From Paenibacillus_D tarimensis_A (GTDB lineage Bacteria; Bacillota; Bacilli; Paenibacillales; Paenibacillaceae), in the NCBI GenBank assembly GCA_041281825.1, contig CP166298.1, positions 1,364,001 through 1,428,000 on the forward strand: a DNA stretch of 64,000 nt. The letters are read 5' to 3'. The notes beneath the pieces are model-generated. The model was given only the letters and a program-made list of their open reading frames with translations, did no database searches and was not told the DNA's origin. A program made the translations under genes and the position numbers. Shown piece after piece: positions 1-9,613 of the stretch (its first letter is position 1; every line of letters begins with the position of its first letter).

Positions 1-597
1 CTCTTCCATCACAAAGGGCAGATGCGAGTTTTGCTGCATTTCGGGGAGGAGTCCAAGGATACTGTTGATTTTTTCCTTTCCCTTCCTGCTGGAGAAAGGA
101 ATGGCATTGCCCGTAAATTCGATAAGCACCGAATAGGTTAAAGTGGAAATTTTGCCCGGACGGGAAATATTATTTCTTTCAATCTCATCCATCAAGTCAA
201 GAAAGGATTGTTCCAACATCCCGGTCTCTTTCATAAACCAAACCGACGATTCGTAGAAGCCTCTCTCCAGTAAGAACTCCGCCAGCTTCCTTCCGTTAAA
301 TTGGATCCAATAGATGTCCCAGCTGTCGTCTTCCGAAGTGTAGTAGCGCATTCTCTGATTCGGTAGATGAAGGAAAGCATCCCCTTGTTTTACGGTATAG
401 ACCGTATCGTGCATCTCGACATATCCCTTGCCTCCTACTACGAAGTGCAAACTGAAATCCCGTACCCCCGTTTCGCGATGGACATTATGATTATTGGGGG
501 GGATATAGTTGGGGCGAGTAAATCTCCCGGCGGAATGAGGAAAACAGAAAAAGTCGAGCTCTTCGAACGGGGGTAAAAAATAATTGCGGATTTTCAT
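1..597 (-). CDS. AraC-family regulator, N-terminal cupin part (runs off the window)
   Basis: An open minus-strand frame starts at ATG 595-597, preceded by GGAGAGGATC, and stays open for 199 codons to the window edge. The protein begins MKIRNYFLPPFEEL and contains the cupin-like stretch FSLHFVVGGKGYVEM followed by GDAFLHLPNQRMRYY, then DSWDIYWIQFNG. This layout is typical of the AraC-type sugar-sensing domain; the DNA-binding domain would lie beyond the window. It is divergent from the GH2-GH95-GH51 genes and is inferred to be their activator. The sugar sensed cannot be told from sequence; the neighbours suggest fucose- or arabinose-containing glycans. Confidence 0.85.
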   Translation of the reverse strand, partial: MKIRNYFLPPFEELDFFCFPHSAGRFTRPNYIPPNNHNVHRETGVRDFSLHFVVGGKGYVEMHDTVYTVKQGDAFLHLPNQRMRYYTSEDDSWDIYWIQFNGRKLAEFLLERGFYESSVWFMKETGMLEQSFLDLMDEIERNNISRPGKISTLTYSVLIEFTGNAIPFSSRKGKEKINSILGLLPEMQQNSHLPFVMEE

Positions 598-747
598 GGG
601 GATCCTCTCCTAAATAGTAGTTTAGTTTTATTCTTCGTAGTAATTCATTATTTTTAATATATTATTTATGGTATATAATTTCAACATAAAAATAGTTTTA
701 TTTTATTTCTCAATCTTTCTAATCATAAATGAGAGTGAGTGACAAGT
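598..747 (+). promoter_or_regulatory. Divergent promoter region between AraC regulator and GH2 gene
   Basis: This AT-rich stretch holds TATAAT at 674-679 on the plus strand, but no good -35 box 17 bp upstream. That fits a promoter needing an activator. No clear AraC half-site pair was identified by eye. Confidence 0.4.
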
Positions 748-3435
748 TTGAGACAAAGAAATCCTCGGACACAAATCAATGTAAACAGGGAATGGAGGTT
801 CATTCGCGAAGACTGGGAAGGATTCAGCCATATCGGCCCGGAACAAACGGACTACGACGATTCCAATTGGAGTCATGTCGGATTGCCCCATTCTTTCAGC
901 ATCCCTTATTTTATGGAGAATGAGTGGTACGTCGGATTCGGCTGGTACCGGAAACATCTGGATGTTCCTTCGGCATGGATGAATAAAATTGTCCATCTGG
1001 AATTTGACGGCGTATTTCAGGTGGCTGAGGTATATGTAAACGGGAATCTGGCCGGGAGACATGAAGGCGGTTACACCGGGTTCTCTTTTCAGATCACCGA
1101 GTTTCTGCGGACGGGAGACAATGTCATTGCCGTTCGGGTTAATAATGAATGGAACGGGCAACTCGCGCCGCGTTCGGGAGAGCATGTATTCTCCGGAGGC
1201 ATCTATCGGGATGTGAGTTTGATTGTAACGGAGCCGCTTTATATTGCATGGAATGGAACGTTTATTTCCACTTCTCTGCTCTCAGATCAGGAAAATAATG
1301 TGCAAATGCAGATGCGTATGCAAGCGGAAGTGTGTAATCATTCGAGTACGGACAAACTTGCCACGGTTCGCACCATCGTTACCGACAGCCAAGGGCAAGT
1401 GCTGACCGAACTGGAAAGTACGGATATAGTGCCGGCTGGAGGAGTGTTGCAGTTTGATTCCCTGAGCGAACCGATTGGCAATCCCCGGCTTTGGTGCCCG
1501 GAAGATCCGTATCTTTACTGTACTTCAACCGAAGTGATTGCTGATGGAGTCGTATCGGATGTATATGTAGATACGATGGGATTCCGATGGATGGAATGGA
1601 CAGTTGACGAAGGCTTTTATTTGAATGGAAAGCATGTGTACTTAAACGGAGCGAACGTTCATCAGGATCAGGCGGGCTGGGGAGATGCGGTTACTCAAGC
1701 GGCTATTTACCGGGATGTCAAAATGATCAAGGATGGGGGGATGAACTTCATCCGCGGCAGCCACTACCCCCATCATCCCGCTTTCGCCCGCGCTTGCGAT
1801 TATTACGGCATTCTGTTCTGGTCCGAAGCGACCTTCTGGGGAATGGGGGGCGGAGCGGGCGATACCGGGGAGAGAAGAGACTGGCGGGCCAGCGCCTATC
1901 CGGTGTTGGAGGAGGATCAAGGCGGCTTTGAACGAAGCGCCATTCAGCAATTGCGCGAAATGATCCGAATCAATCGCAACCGCCCCAGCATTATCGTCTG
2001 GAGCATGTGCAACGAGCCGTTCTTCAGCCATGAATCGGTTAAGGATAAAGCGACCAGGCTCCTTAAGAAAATGGTGGAAGTATCGCATGAAGAAGATCCG
2101 ACGAGAAAAGCGGCAGCCGGCGGCGCGCAAAGGTGGAATTTGGACCGTCCGGACATCTCGGATGTCGCAGGACTGAACGGTGACGGCGGAAGCTTCTATC
2201 TGAAGTGGGATGGCAACGAACGGGTCGACGATCCGGAGTCGGACCGTCCGGAATGCCCTCAGGTGATCTCCGAATATGGGAGCGAAGTGATGGACCGGCC
2301 CGGGAAGTACCGGCCGTATTACGATCATGTCTCGGCAAGCCAAACCGACCCTTATCGCTTTGCAGCGCCTAGATGGCGCAGCGGGCAAGCCGTATGGTGC
2401 GGATTCCATCATGGCAGTCTGGCTAACGATATGGGGCACATGGGGATTATCGACTACTATCGGCTCCCTTTGCGCAGCTGGTACTGGTACCGATTTACTG
2501 ATTATGCCAATCAAGCCGGTACGAACGCTGACGACTTTGAATATTTAGGCATCCGGCCGCCTGCTGAAGGCGGCGCCGAACCGGAATGGCCGAAACCGGG
2601 AACGCCAAAACAGATCAAGCTTTATACGGGAGTAGGCAGCAACACTACGATCCAAAACGACGGTACCGACGATACTCAGCTCATTATTGAACTGGTTGAT
2701 GCAGATGGGAAACGAGTGGATGCAACCGCCGATGTAACACTCAAGGTCGTATCCGGTCCCGGACAATTCCCGTCTTACGATCCTAAACACATCAGCGCCG
2801 AAACTGGGCTTGTCATCATTGAAGGACTGGGGGCCATTACTTTCCGCTCGTACTATGCGGGCGAAACGGTCATTGCCGCGACCTCTCCCGGTTTGCAGGG
2901 AGCGGCCGTCATCCTCACAACGGTTGGCGACGGCGCAGATAGGGAACCGGACATGACGATCCCGCAGGTCCGGACGGGACTGCATCATTCCGTTCAGGAG
3001 AACGCGGAATTGCTGGATCTCTCTACTCATCGTCCGACTCGGGCCAGCAGCGAAGTTAAGGGATATGGCAAGAGCAATGCCAACGATGCCGACCGAAGCA
3101 CTTCTTGGAGAGCAAGCGGCACAAACCCCGGAGAGTGGTGGCTTCTTGATTTGGAAGGTGTCAAGTATCCGAAACGGCTTGAGCTGGAGTTCGAGCGCAA
3201 AGGAATGTATCGGTTCGTCCTTGAAGGATCCAGCGAGGGGAAGAGCTGGAGTACTTTGCTTGATTATCGGAGCAACAAAGAAGAGATTGAGGCCGTCAAG
3301 GAGCTTCTCGGTCCGAATGCATGCCGTTATGTGAAAATTACCTTCACGGCTTTGCCGGAGGGAGTGGCGGCAAACCTTAAATCGTTTGAACTATTCGGCG
3401 TCAATAATGAGAAATTAGCATTAAACTTATTGTAA
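748..3435 (+). CDS. Glycoside hydrolase family 2 protein (beta-galactosidase/glucuronidase type)
   Basis: About 895 residues without a signal peptide, so probably intracellular. In order: a GH2 sugar-binding jelly roll (to about residue 170), an Ig-like domain, a TIM barrel, an added beta domain, and a C-terminal F5/8-type (CBM32-like) domain from about residue 765 (STSWRASG, WWLLDLEG). The acid/base glutamate is visible in IVWSMCNEPF (about residue 422) and the nucleophile in VISEYGSE (about 509). TTG 748 is chosen because GAGAGTGAG lies 8 nt upstream; GTG 739 is an alternative but sits on that site. The GH95 gene follows after 19 bp, so they are cotranscribed. Family assignment is firm; substrate (beta-galactoside or beta-glucuronide) is open. 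Confidence 0.88.
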   Translation: MRQRNPRTQINVNREWRFIREDWEGFSHIGPEQTDYDDSNWSHVGLPHSFSIPYFMENEWYVGFGWYRKHLDVPSAWMNKIVHLEFDGVFQVAEVYVNGNLAGRHEGGYTGFSFQITEFLRTGDNVIAVRVNNEWNGQLAPRSGEHVFSGGIYRDVSLIVTEPLYIAWNGTFISTSLLSDQENNVQMQMRMQAEVCNHSSTDKLATVRTIVTDSQGQVLTELESTDIVPAGGVLQFDSLSEPIGNPRLWCPEDPYLYCTSTEVIADGVVSDVYVDTMGFRWMEWTVDEGFYLNGKHVYLNGANVHQDQAGWGDAVTQAAIYRDVKMIKDGGMNFIRGSHYPHHPAFARACDYYGILFWSEATFWGMGGGAGDTGERRDWRASAYPVLEEDQGGFERSAIQQLREMIRINRNRPSIIVWSMCNEPFFSHESVKDKATRLLKKMVEVSHEEDPTRKAAAGGAQRWNLDRPDISDVAGLNGDGGSFYLKWDGNERVDDPESDRPECPQVISEYGSEVMDRPGKYRPYYDHVSASQTDPYRFAAPRWRSGQAVWCGFHHGSLANDMGHMGIIDYYRLPLRSWYWYRFTDYANQAGTNADDFEYLGIRPPAEGGAEPEWPKPGTPKQIKLYTGVGSNTTIQNDGTDDTQLIIELVDADGKRVDATADVTLKVVSGPGQFPSYDPKHISAETGLVIIEGLGAITFRSYYAGETVIAATSPGLQGAAVILTTVGDGADREPDMTIPQVRTGLHHSVQENAELLDLSTHRPTRASSEVKGYGKSNANDADRSTSWRASGTNPGEWWLLDLEGVKYPKRLELEFERKGMYRFVLEGSSEGKSWSTLLDYRSNKEEIEAVKELLGPNACRYVKITFTALPEGVAANLKSFELFGVNNEKLALNLL

Positions 3436-3454
3436 GAGAGGATAGGAATTCGAT

Positions 3455-5830
3455 ATGAATATTCAATTTCAGTCCCCCGCCGTTTATTGGACGGAAGCCC
3501 TTCCTGTCGGAAATGGCAGGCTTGGAGCGATGGTCTTTGGCGGAGTAGAGAAAGAGCGTATCGCATTAAATGAAGATACGCTGTGGTCGGGATATCCCAA
3601 GGATTGGAATAATCCGGGGGCGAAAGAGGTTTTGCCGAAGGTGAGGGAACTTATCGCACAAGAAGGGTATGAGGAAGCGGATCGGTTGTGCAAGGAAATG
3701 ATGGGTCCTTATACTCAATCCTATCTGCCTTTCGGCGATATGCATATTGTGATGGAACACGGTCAGCTAAGCCGCCGCGGGTATAGCCGGAAGCTCGATC
3801 TCTCGACCGGCGTCGCGACCGTTGCTTATAGCGTTGGCGGCGTTCAGTACACCCGCGAGATATTCGCAACGCATCCCGATCAGGCGATTGTTGTGCGGTT
3901 AACGGCGAGCAAGGAGGGCTTCCTCAGCTTCCGGGCCAAGCTGGATAGCCCGCTGCGCTACGCATCGAAAGCCGATGGCAGTCATTTTACGATATCCGGC
4001 GTAGCGCCGGAGCACATTGAGCCAAGTTACCGCGATGCGGAAAATCCTGTGCGTTATGGTGATTCTGAATCGTCCAGAGGCTTGAAATTCCACGGACGCT
4101 TGGCGGTCGCGCATGAAGGCGGAACGGTGAAGGCTGATGCGGACGGTTTGCACGTCATGGGAGCGACTGTCGCAACCTTGTACTTCAGCGCGGCGACCAG
4201 CTTTGATCCGAGCGTTGGAGCGAGCAGTTCCATGCGCGATCCGGAACAAATGACCGCAGAGGCGATCATTGCCATACGTGAGAAGGAATATGGGGATATT
4301 CTTCAGCGTCATCTTGACGATCACGGCAGGCTATTCGGCAGGGTTGCCCTGCATCTGGGTGAAAGCAAAGCGCCGGCGGATATGCCTACGGATCGGCGGA
4401 TTGCCGAATACGGAAGCAGCGATCCGGGCCTGGTTGAGCTCCTGTTCCATTATGGACGCTACCTGATGATTGCAAGCTCGCGCCCGGGAACCCAGCCCGC
4501 CAATCTTCAAGGCATATGGAATGAAGAGACGCGGGCGCCGTGGAGCAGCAATTATACGCTGAATATTAATGCGGAAATGAATTATTGGCCTGCGGAAACT
4601 TGCAATTTGGCGGAGCTGCATGAGCCGTTGATCGATTTCATCGGCAGGCTTGCGGAGAATGGCAAGATGACGGCGGAAACGAACTATGGTGCAAGAGGAT
4701 GGGTGGCGCACCATAATGCCGATTTGTGGGGGCAAACGGCGCCGGTGGGCGATTATGGAGACGGAGACCCGGTGTGGGCATTTTGGCCGATGGGCGGAGT
4801 CTGGCTGACTCAGCATCTGTGGGAGCATTACGCGTTTAGCGGGGACGAAGCATTTTTGCGGAATACGGCGTATCCCATCATGAAGGAAGCCGCGTTATTT
4901 TGCTTGGATTGGCTAGTAGAAAATAAGGAAGGTTATTTCATTACTTCGCCTTCCACCTCTCCCGAGCAGAAATTCATTGTCGGCGGCAAGCGCCACGCCG
5001 TAAGCGCGGCGGCGACCATGGATCTGTCTTTGATCGGCGAATTATTCGGCAACTGCATCATGTCAGCGGAGCGGCTCCAGATCGATCAAGAGTTTGCGAA
5101 GACACTATCGGAGACGAAGCAAAGGCTGCTGCCGCTCCAAATCGGCAAACACGGTCAATTGCAAGAATGGTCTAAGGATTTCGAAGGCGAGGATGTCCAC
5201 CACCGTCACGTTTCCCATCTTGTAGGCGTTTATCCGGGGCGGCTCATTTCGGAGTTGTCCGCTCCCGACCTCTTCCATGCAGCGAAGAGATCGCTTGAAA
5301 TTAGAGGAGACGGGGGGACGGGATGGAGTCTCGGCTGGAAAATCGGCCTATGGGCAAGATTCAAAGACGGCAATCGCGCAGAGCGATTACTATCGAATTT
5401 GTTGACGCTCGTAAGAAGCGACGAACCGCTTAATATGAACAGAGGCGGCGTTTATGCCAATCTGTTCGATGCTCATCCTCCTTTCCAAATCGACGGCAAC
5501 TTCGCGGCAACAGCGGGGATTGCAGAGATGCTGCTGCAGTCGCATCAAGGATGCCTGGAATTTCTGCCCGCATTGCCTGACGCCTGGAAAGACGGGTATG
5601 TCAAAGGATTGAGGGGCAGAGGCGGATATGAAGTCGATATAGAGTGGACGAACGGTGTATTGTCCAAGGCAGTAATCGCAGCTTCAAAAACGCAGACTTG
5701 TGAAATCCTCAGCAAGCAGACGATCCGAATTACCCAAGACGGCGAAGAAGTACAAGGGGCTTATAGGGAGGACGGACGTATCGGATTCCAAGTTGAAAGC
5801 GGAAAACGTTACGTCGTAACGGTTGTTTAA
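3455..5830 (+). CDS. Glycoside hydrolase family 95, alpha-L-fucosidase type
   Basis: 791 residues, normal for GH95, with no signal peptide. The N-terminus (WTEALPVGNGRLGAMVFGG, then LNEDTLWSGYPKDW) is the family signature. The catalytic barrel carries NLQGIWNE, NINAEMNYWPAE (asparagines that activate water in known GH95 enzymes), TSPSTSPEQ (glutamate, about residue 505) and FQIDGNFAAT (aspartate, about 680). GH95 members are inverting 1,2-alpha-L-fucosidases or alpha-L-galactosidases, which look alike here. It lies directly after GH2, and remnants of a fucU gene downstream support fucose as the product. GAGAGGATAGGA precedes the ATG. Confidence 0.92.
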   Translation: MNIQFQSPAVYWTEALPVGNGRLGAMVFGGVEKERIALNEDTLWSGYPKDWNNPGAKEVLPKVRELIAQEGYEEADRLCKEMMGPYTQSYLPFGDMHIVMEHGQLSRRGYSRKLDLSTGVATVAYSVGGVQYTREIFATHPDQAIVVRLTASKEGFLSFRAKLDSPLRYASKADGSHFTISGVAPEHIEPSYRDAENPVRYGDSESSRGLKFHGRLAVAHEGGTVKADADGLHVMGATVATLYFSAATSFDPSVGASSSMRDPEQMTAEAIIAIREKEYGDILQRHLDDHGRLFGRVALHLGESKAPADMPTDRRIAEYGSSDPGLVELLFHYGRYLMIASSRPGTQPANLQGIWNEETRAPWSSNYTLNINAEMNYWPAETCNLAELHEPLIDFIGRLAENGKMTAETNYGARGWVAHHNADLWGQTAPVGDYGDGDPVWAFWPMGGVWLTQHLWEHYAFSGDEAFLRNTAYPIMKEAALFCLDWLVENKEGYFITSPSTSPEQKFIVGGKRHAVSAAATMDLSLIGELFGNCIMSAERLQIDQEFAKTLSETKQRLLPLQIGKHGQLQEWSKDFEGEDVHHRHVSHLVGVYPGRLISELSAPDLFHAAKRSLEIRGDGGTGWSLGWKIGLWARFKDGNRAERLLSNLLTLVRSDEPLNMNRGGVYANLFDAHPPFQIDGNFAATAGIAEMLLQSHQGCLEFLPALPDAWKDGYVKGLRGRGGYEVDIEWTNGVLSKAVIAASKTQTCEILSKQTIRITQDGEEVQGAYREDGRIGFQVESGKRYVVTVV

Positions 5831-5837
5831 AAGAAGG

Positions 5838-5977
5838 ATCTTCGAAGGCGGACAAGCCGTTCATGTTGAAGCTCCTCTAGGCACGATTCCGGTATTTTTA
5901 CGGGACGGAAAACAAGCGCAAAGACCTGGGTCTTCGAACGGCAGCACGAAGACGGAAATTGGATCGGCTGGGCATAA
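5838..5977 (+). pseudogene. Remnant of a GH31 alpha-glucosidase C-terminus
   Basis: Between the GH95 stop and the next gene, the frame from 5838 reads IFEGGQAVHVEAPLGTIPVF then LRDGK. This matches the conserved C-terminal strand of GH31 enzymes (GG...APL..IPVF.R.G). The reading frame then shifts, and a second frame gives KTWVFERQHEDGNWIGWA ending at TAA 5975-5977. No start or catalytic domain remains, so this is a relic and not a gene. The GH31 assignment rests on one motif. Confidence 0.55.
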
Positions 5978-6013
5978 ATCCTGATCTAGCCGAAGAATAA
6001 TGCATAGGTGGAA

Positions 6014-6050
6014 GGCCGGGCCGACTGTGGCTATCCAGACCCGGCCCTCT
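6014..6050 (+). terminator. Rho-independent terminator after the GH95/GH31 remnant
   Basis: Stem GGCCGGG (6014-6020) pairs with CCCGGCC (6040-6046), followed by CTCTTTG. The sequence just before it resembles that before the terminator at 9530. Confidence 0.6.
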
Positions 6051-6100
6051 TTGTATGCAACCTGTCCGATTCATAAATGAGGAGAAGGAGATAAGGCTCT

Positions 6101-8482
6101 ATGAAGGCTCAAGGAAAGCTGAAAGTGTTCACGAAGGAACGCGGGGCAGAGATTGGGGATTTATTCGGGATTTTTTTCGAGGATATTAATCATGCCGCCG
6201 ACGGCGGGCTCTATGCGGAACTCGTTCGGAATCGATCCTTCGAGTTTGATCCGATAGACCACCCCGATTATCATCCGCTAACGGCTTGGGATAAGGTGGA
6301 ACGGGGGCACGGCTGTGCAACGATTACCGTTGAGGCATCCAAGCCGATTTATCCGCGAAACAAACATTACGTCGTTATCGACATTCTGGCGGAAGGAGAC
6401 GGCGTCGGAATTTCGAACCGAGGCTTCAACTCTGGAATCGCGGTTAGACCAGGGGAGACCTACTTCTTTTCGTGTTATGCAAGGCGTGATTCGAGCTTTG
6501 AGGAAAAGGTCCGAGTGGCGCTTGAGAGCGTCGATGGACAGGTGCACGGTCTGACGGAAATAACGGTGGATTCATCGGAATGGAAAAAGTACGAAGCGAT
6601 CATCCAAGCGGAAGCCGCGGATCTAAGCGGCAGACTGACGATAGTGACGAAGGGCCGGGGAAAGCTATACCTCGATATGGTGTCTTTGTTCCCTTCACAC
6701 ACGTTCCGAAACCGGTTGAACGGCCTTCGTCGCGACATCGCGGAAATCATTGCGGATTTAAAACCTAAGTTTATGCGTTTCCCTGGCGGCTGCTTGGTTC
6801 ATGACGGTTCGTTGCACCCGGATGACCGAAATTCAATGTACCGCTGGAAAAACACGATCGGCCCTGTGGAACAAAGACCCGCCAGACGGAATAATTGGCG
6901 CTACCATCAGACGCTTGGCTTGGGATACTATGAATATTTTCAGTTTTGCGAAGATATCGGCACAAAACCGATTCCCATCCTGCCCGCAGGTTATGACCCC
7001 CATCATCAACGGATCGCGCCGATCGAGGAACTGCAGCCGTGGATCGACGACGCCCTTGATTTGATTGAATTCGCCAACGGCGATCCCGCAACACCATGGG
7101 GGGCCATACGCGCGGAACTCGGCCATCCTGAGCCGTTTGGTTTGGAATACATCGGGATCGGGAACGAAGAGCAAGGAGAACCGTTTTTCGAACGATACGA
7201 ATATTTCCACAGAGCGATTAAGGGGAAACACCCCGAAATCAAACTCATTAATTCCAGCGGTCCGTTCTCGGCCGGCGAAACCTACGAACGAGGATGGAAG
7301 TCGGCGAGGGACAACGGATCCGATTACGTCGACGAGCATTACTATATGTCGCCGGAATGGTTTCTCGCTCATCATCGCCGGTATGACAAGTTTCCATCTT
7401 CCGGTCCGAAGGTGTTTTTAGGAGAATACGCGTCGATCGGCAATACGTATTATAATGCGCTTGCGGAAGCGGCATATATGACGGGACTGGAGAAAAATGC
7501 GCATGCGGTCGGATTAGCCTGTTACGCTCCGCTGCTCTGCAACGCCGATTATGTGAATTGGAAGCCAAATTTGATTTGGTTCAATCACCATGAAGTTTTC
7601 GGGAGCGCCAATTATTATGTTCAAAAGCTCTTCATGAATCATCTGGGAGATCGATTGTTAAAGATCGAAGCGGAGGGTTTCAAGCAGCCGGCAGAAGCGA
7701 CGGTCCCTTCGATCGGCGGGGCCATTACGTTGGAAGCGGACGCCAACGCCGTACGGTATCGGGACATTCGGCTCGTCAATAACGAAACGGGGGAAACCAT
7801 GGATTATGGAGATCGGGTTGTCGACTTGACCGATACGGCGGAGGCGCGCGCGGCCGGAACGGCTCATGCGGCATTCGGGCTAGGCGTAACGGAATGGAAA
7901 GATTATACTTTGTACGCGAAAGCGCAAAAAATGAGCGGTCCCAAAGGTTTAAAGATCGCATTCGGCAAGAAAGACGACCGAAACCATCTTAGTTGGGAAG
8001 TTGGCTGGTACCAAAATCAAGACTCGGTCCTCGTGTCCGCCGTGAACGGAAGAGGATCCGTATTAACGCAAAGCCAGTTTACCGTCGAAGACGGCGTCGA
8101 ATACGAGCTCGCCCTCCACGTTGCAGGCAGAAGAGTTCGGGCGCATGTGGACGGTCGGCTGTTGCATGACGTCGTAGACGAGCTTCCGGTCATTGAACCT
8201 ATTTATTACTCTGCAACCATAGAAGAGTCGACAGGGGACGTCATCGTAAAAGTCGTAAACCTGCAAGAAGAGGAAGTCGCCACTCACGTCTCGCTGGCGG
8301 ATTGCAAGGAAGCCCCATTGACGATCGAAGTCCATTCATTGTCCGGACATGCGCTCGATGAAGAAAATAGCTTTGAATTTCCTGCGCGGATCTCTCCTGC
8401 GTCCAGAACGATTCACAGTGAAAAGAGAGAGTTCGTTTACCGTTTTCCAAAGTATTCCGTAACGATTATGAGAATCCGATAA
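6101..8482 (+). CDS. Glycoside hydrolase family 51 alpha-L-arabinofuranosidase
   Basis: 793 residues, no signal peptide. The N-terminus (IGDLFGIFFEDINHAADGGL, AELVRNRSFEF) is the GH51 start. A carbohydrate-binding-like beta domain follows (about 95-205), then the barrel with FMRFPGGCLVHDG. The acid/base glutamate is in GIGNEEQG (about residue 355) and the nucleophile in VFLGEYAS (about 441). A concanavalin-like insert (about 585-700: EWKDYTLYAKAQKM through HVDGRLLHDVV) sits inside the C-terminal beta domain, as in large GH51 enzymes. Expected to release terminal alpha-L-arabinofuranose. AGGAGAAGGAG precedes the ATG. It stands alone between terminators but belongs to the same glycan locus. Confidence 0.88.
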   Translation: MKAQGKLKVFTKERGAEIGDLFGIFFEDINHAADGGLYAELVRNRSFEFDPIDHPDYHPLTAWDKVERGHGCATITVEASKPIYPRNKHYVVIDILAEGDGVGISNRGFNSGIAVRPGETYFFSCYARRDSSFEEKVRVALESVDGQVHGLTEITVDSSEWKKYEAIIQAEAADLSGRLTIVTKGRGKLYLDMVSLFPSHTFRNRLNGLRRDIAEIIADLKPKFMRFPGGCLVHDGSLHPDDRNSMYRWKNTIGPVEQRPARRNNWRYHQTLGLGYYEYFQFCEDIGTKPIPILPAGYDPHHQRIAPIEELQPWIDDALDLIEFANGDPATPWGAIRAELGHPEPFGLEYIGIGNEEQGEPFFERYEYFHRAIKGKHPEIKLINSSGPFSAGETYERGWKSARDNGSDYVDEHYYMSPEWFLAHHRRYDKFPSSGPKVFLGEYASIGNTYYNALAEAAYMTGLEKNAHAVGLACYAPLLCNADYVNWKPNLIWFNHHEVFGSANYYVQKLFMNHLGDRLLKIEAEGFKQPAEATVPSIGGAITLEADANAVRYRDIRLVNNETGETMDYGDRVVDLTDTAEARAAGTAHAAFGLGVTEWKDYTLYAKAQKMSGPKGLKIAFGKKDDRNHLSWEVGWYQNQDSVLVSAVNGRGSVLTQSQFTVEDGVEYELALHVAGRRVRAHVDGRLLHDVVDELPVIEPIYYSATIEESTGDVIVKVVNLQEEEVATHVSLADCKEAPLTIEVHSLSGHALDEENSFEFPARISPASRTIHSEKREFVYRFPKYSVTIMRIR

Positions 8483-8540
8483 ACGCACAGGCGTTCGAGT
8501 GCATGGTTCTTGAATTCTTTCCTACTATTGATTTTCCAAG

Positions 8541-8881
8541 GATGAAACGACTAAAAATATCCGGGTCGAAAAAGGCACATCTCTGGATAAAGATTCCTTT
8601 ACCAATCTGCATGCTCCGGTTTTGGAGGAATTGTTGGGTGTGGAAGGCCCACAAAAATACAAGCTGTACGACCGCGAAGAGTGATGTCTGATTGTGGATC
8701 GTTTTGCGGACCAGGACATGATCCGCGAGCGTGCGGGTTTGGAGGAACCGTTCAAGATGCTTGAGGGTTTGCGTTCCACGAACGCGCCAAGAAAGCCTAT
8801 GCTGTGGTAGCAACGGGGGAAGGAGCTCAGTACGCGAATATCATTTTAAAAAAAGGAGTAATTGTCGATCGTACGAATTAA
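8541..8881 (+). pseudogene. Decayed gene fragments including a fucU (L-fucose mutarotase) C-terminus
   Basis: The stretch 8541-8684 codes NIRVEKGTSLDKDSFTNLHA and onward to a TGA; it looks coding but I do not recognise it. After a further shift, 8765-8881 reads GFAFHERAKKAYAVVATGEG, AQYANIILKKGVIVDRTN, stop. That closely matches the C-terminus of the RbsD/FucU mutarotase family (F.ERAKKAYAVVATGE...YANIILKKGVI). The N-terminal half and catalytic region are missing. This supports an ancestral fucose pathway next to the GH95 fucosidase. Confidence 0.65.
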
Positions 8882-8890
8882 ACACATTGC

Positions 8891-9509
8891 ATGTTAAAGG
8901 GCGGAGCTAATTGGGTCGCTTATGAAGGACCTGTCACTTTGAGCCAAGAAGGAACGCACCAGCTTCTGTACCGTTCCTCAGTAAAAGCGGAAGAATTGAA
9001 TTCGCTGGAAGTGAAGATCGATATAACAGCTCCCGAGGTGGAAGTGACCGGGAATGCATCCTATACGATCGACCAGGAAGTGGTCATTTCCTGTAAGGCA
9101 ACCGATGTCGTTTCGAGCGTATACGGTACGCCGTGCGATCAACCGCTGGTTCAGGTGATGGCGTATACCTTGGCATCCGGTGAGAATACGTCAACGGTTA
9201 CAGTGGAAGATATGGCGGGGCATCAAACGACGGTTACGCATACGTTTACGGTGACTGTAACGTTTGACAGCTTGAAGGCAGTGACGAATGCCTTCATGCA
9301 GGAAACGGGCGCTAAAAGAGTGGGATACCGTCGCAGTATCGCTGAATCAAAAGCTGGATCAGGCGAAAGCTGCGGCCGGCAAAGGAAGAACAGACGCGGC
9401 GAAGAGCATGATAGCAGACTATATCAAGCAGGTCACGGATCAAACAGGGAAATTCTTCACGCAGGAACAAGCGGATATTCTGATCCGCTGGGCACAAATC
9501 GTAATCTAG
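8891..9509 (+). pseudogene. Remnant of a surface protein: OmpL47-like repeat plus FIMAH domain, frameshifted
   Basis: The frame from ATG 8891 begins GGANWVAYEGPVTLSQEGTH with LYRSS, typical of an OmpL47/Ig-like repeat, then a second beta domain (VTVEDMAGHQTTVTHTF). It continues into SLKAVTNAFMQETG, the start of a FIMAH domain. Near 9300 the frame shifts: the domain continues in the frame ending at 9509 (QKLDQAKAAAGKGRTDAAKS, MIADYIKQVTDQ, TQEQADILIRWAQ). No signal peptide remains. FIMAH domains sit at the C-termini of large secreted glycosidases in this group, so this is probably the tail of a deleted enzyme. Confidence 0.7.
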
Positions 9510-9529
9510 ATGGAGGATAATGCTTAAAC

Positions 9530-9578
9530 GGAAGGCCGGGCTGATTAGTGTAATCGACCCGGCCTTCCCCTTTTCTGT
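9530..9578 (+). terminator. Strong Rho-independent terminator after FIMAH remnant
   Basis: A perfect 11-bp stem, GGAAGGCCGGG (9530-9540) with CCCGGCCTTCC (9558-9568), is followed by CCTTTTCTGTTTT. Confidence 0.85.
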
Positions 9579-9613
9579 TTTCTCGATTTGCTGTCATTCA
9601 GGGTTGTTGGCGT

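Noticed and set aside
367..576. Plus-strand ORF of 69 codons at the left end
   Set aside because: It is antisense to the clearly conserved AraC cupin frame.
1642..2514. Minus-strand ORF of 290 codons
   Set aside because: Lies fully antisense to the GH2 catalytic domain, has no ribosome site and no recognisable domain.
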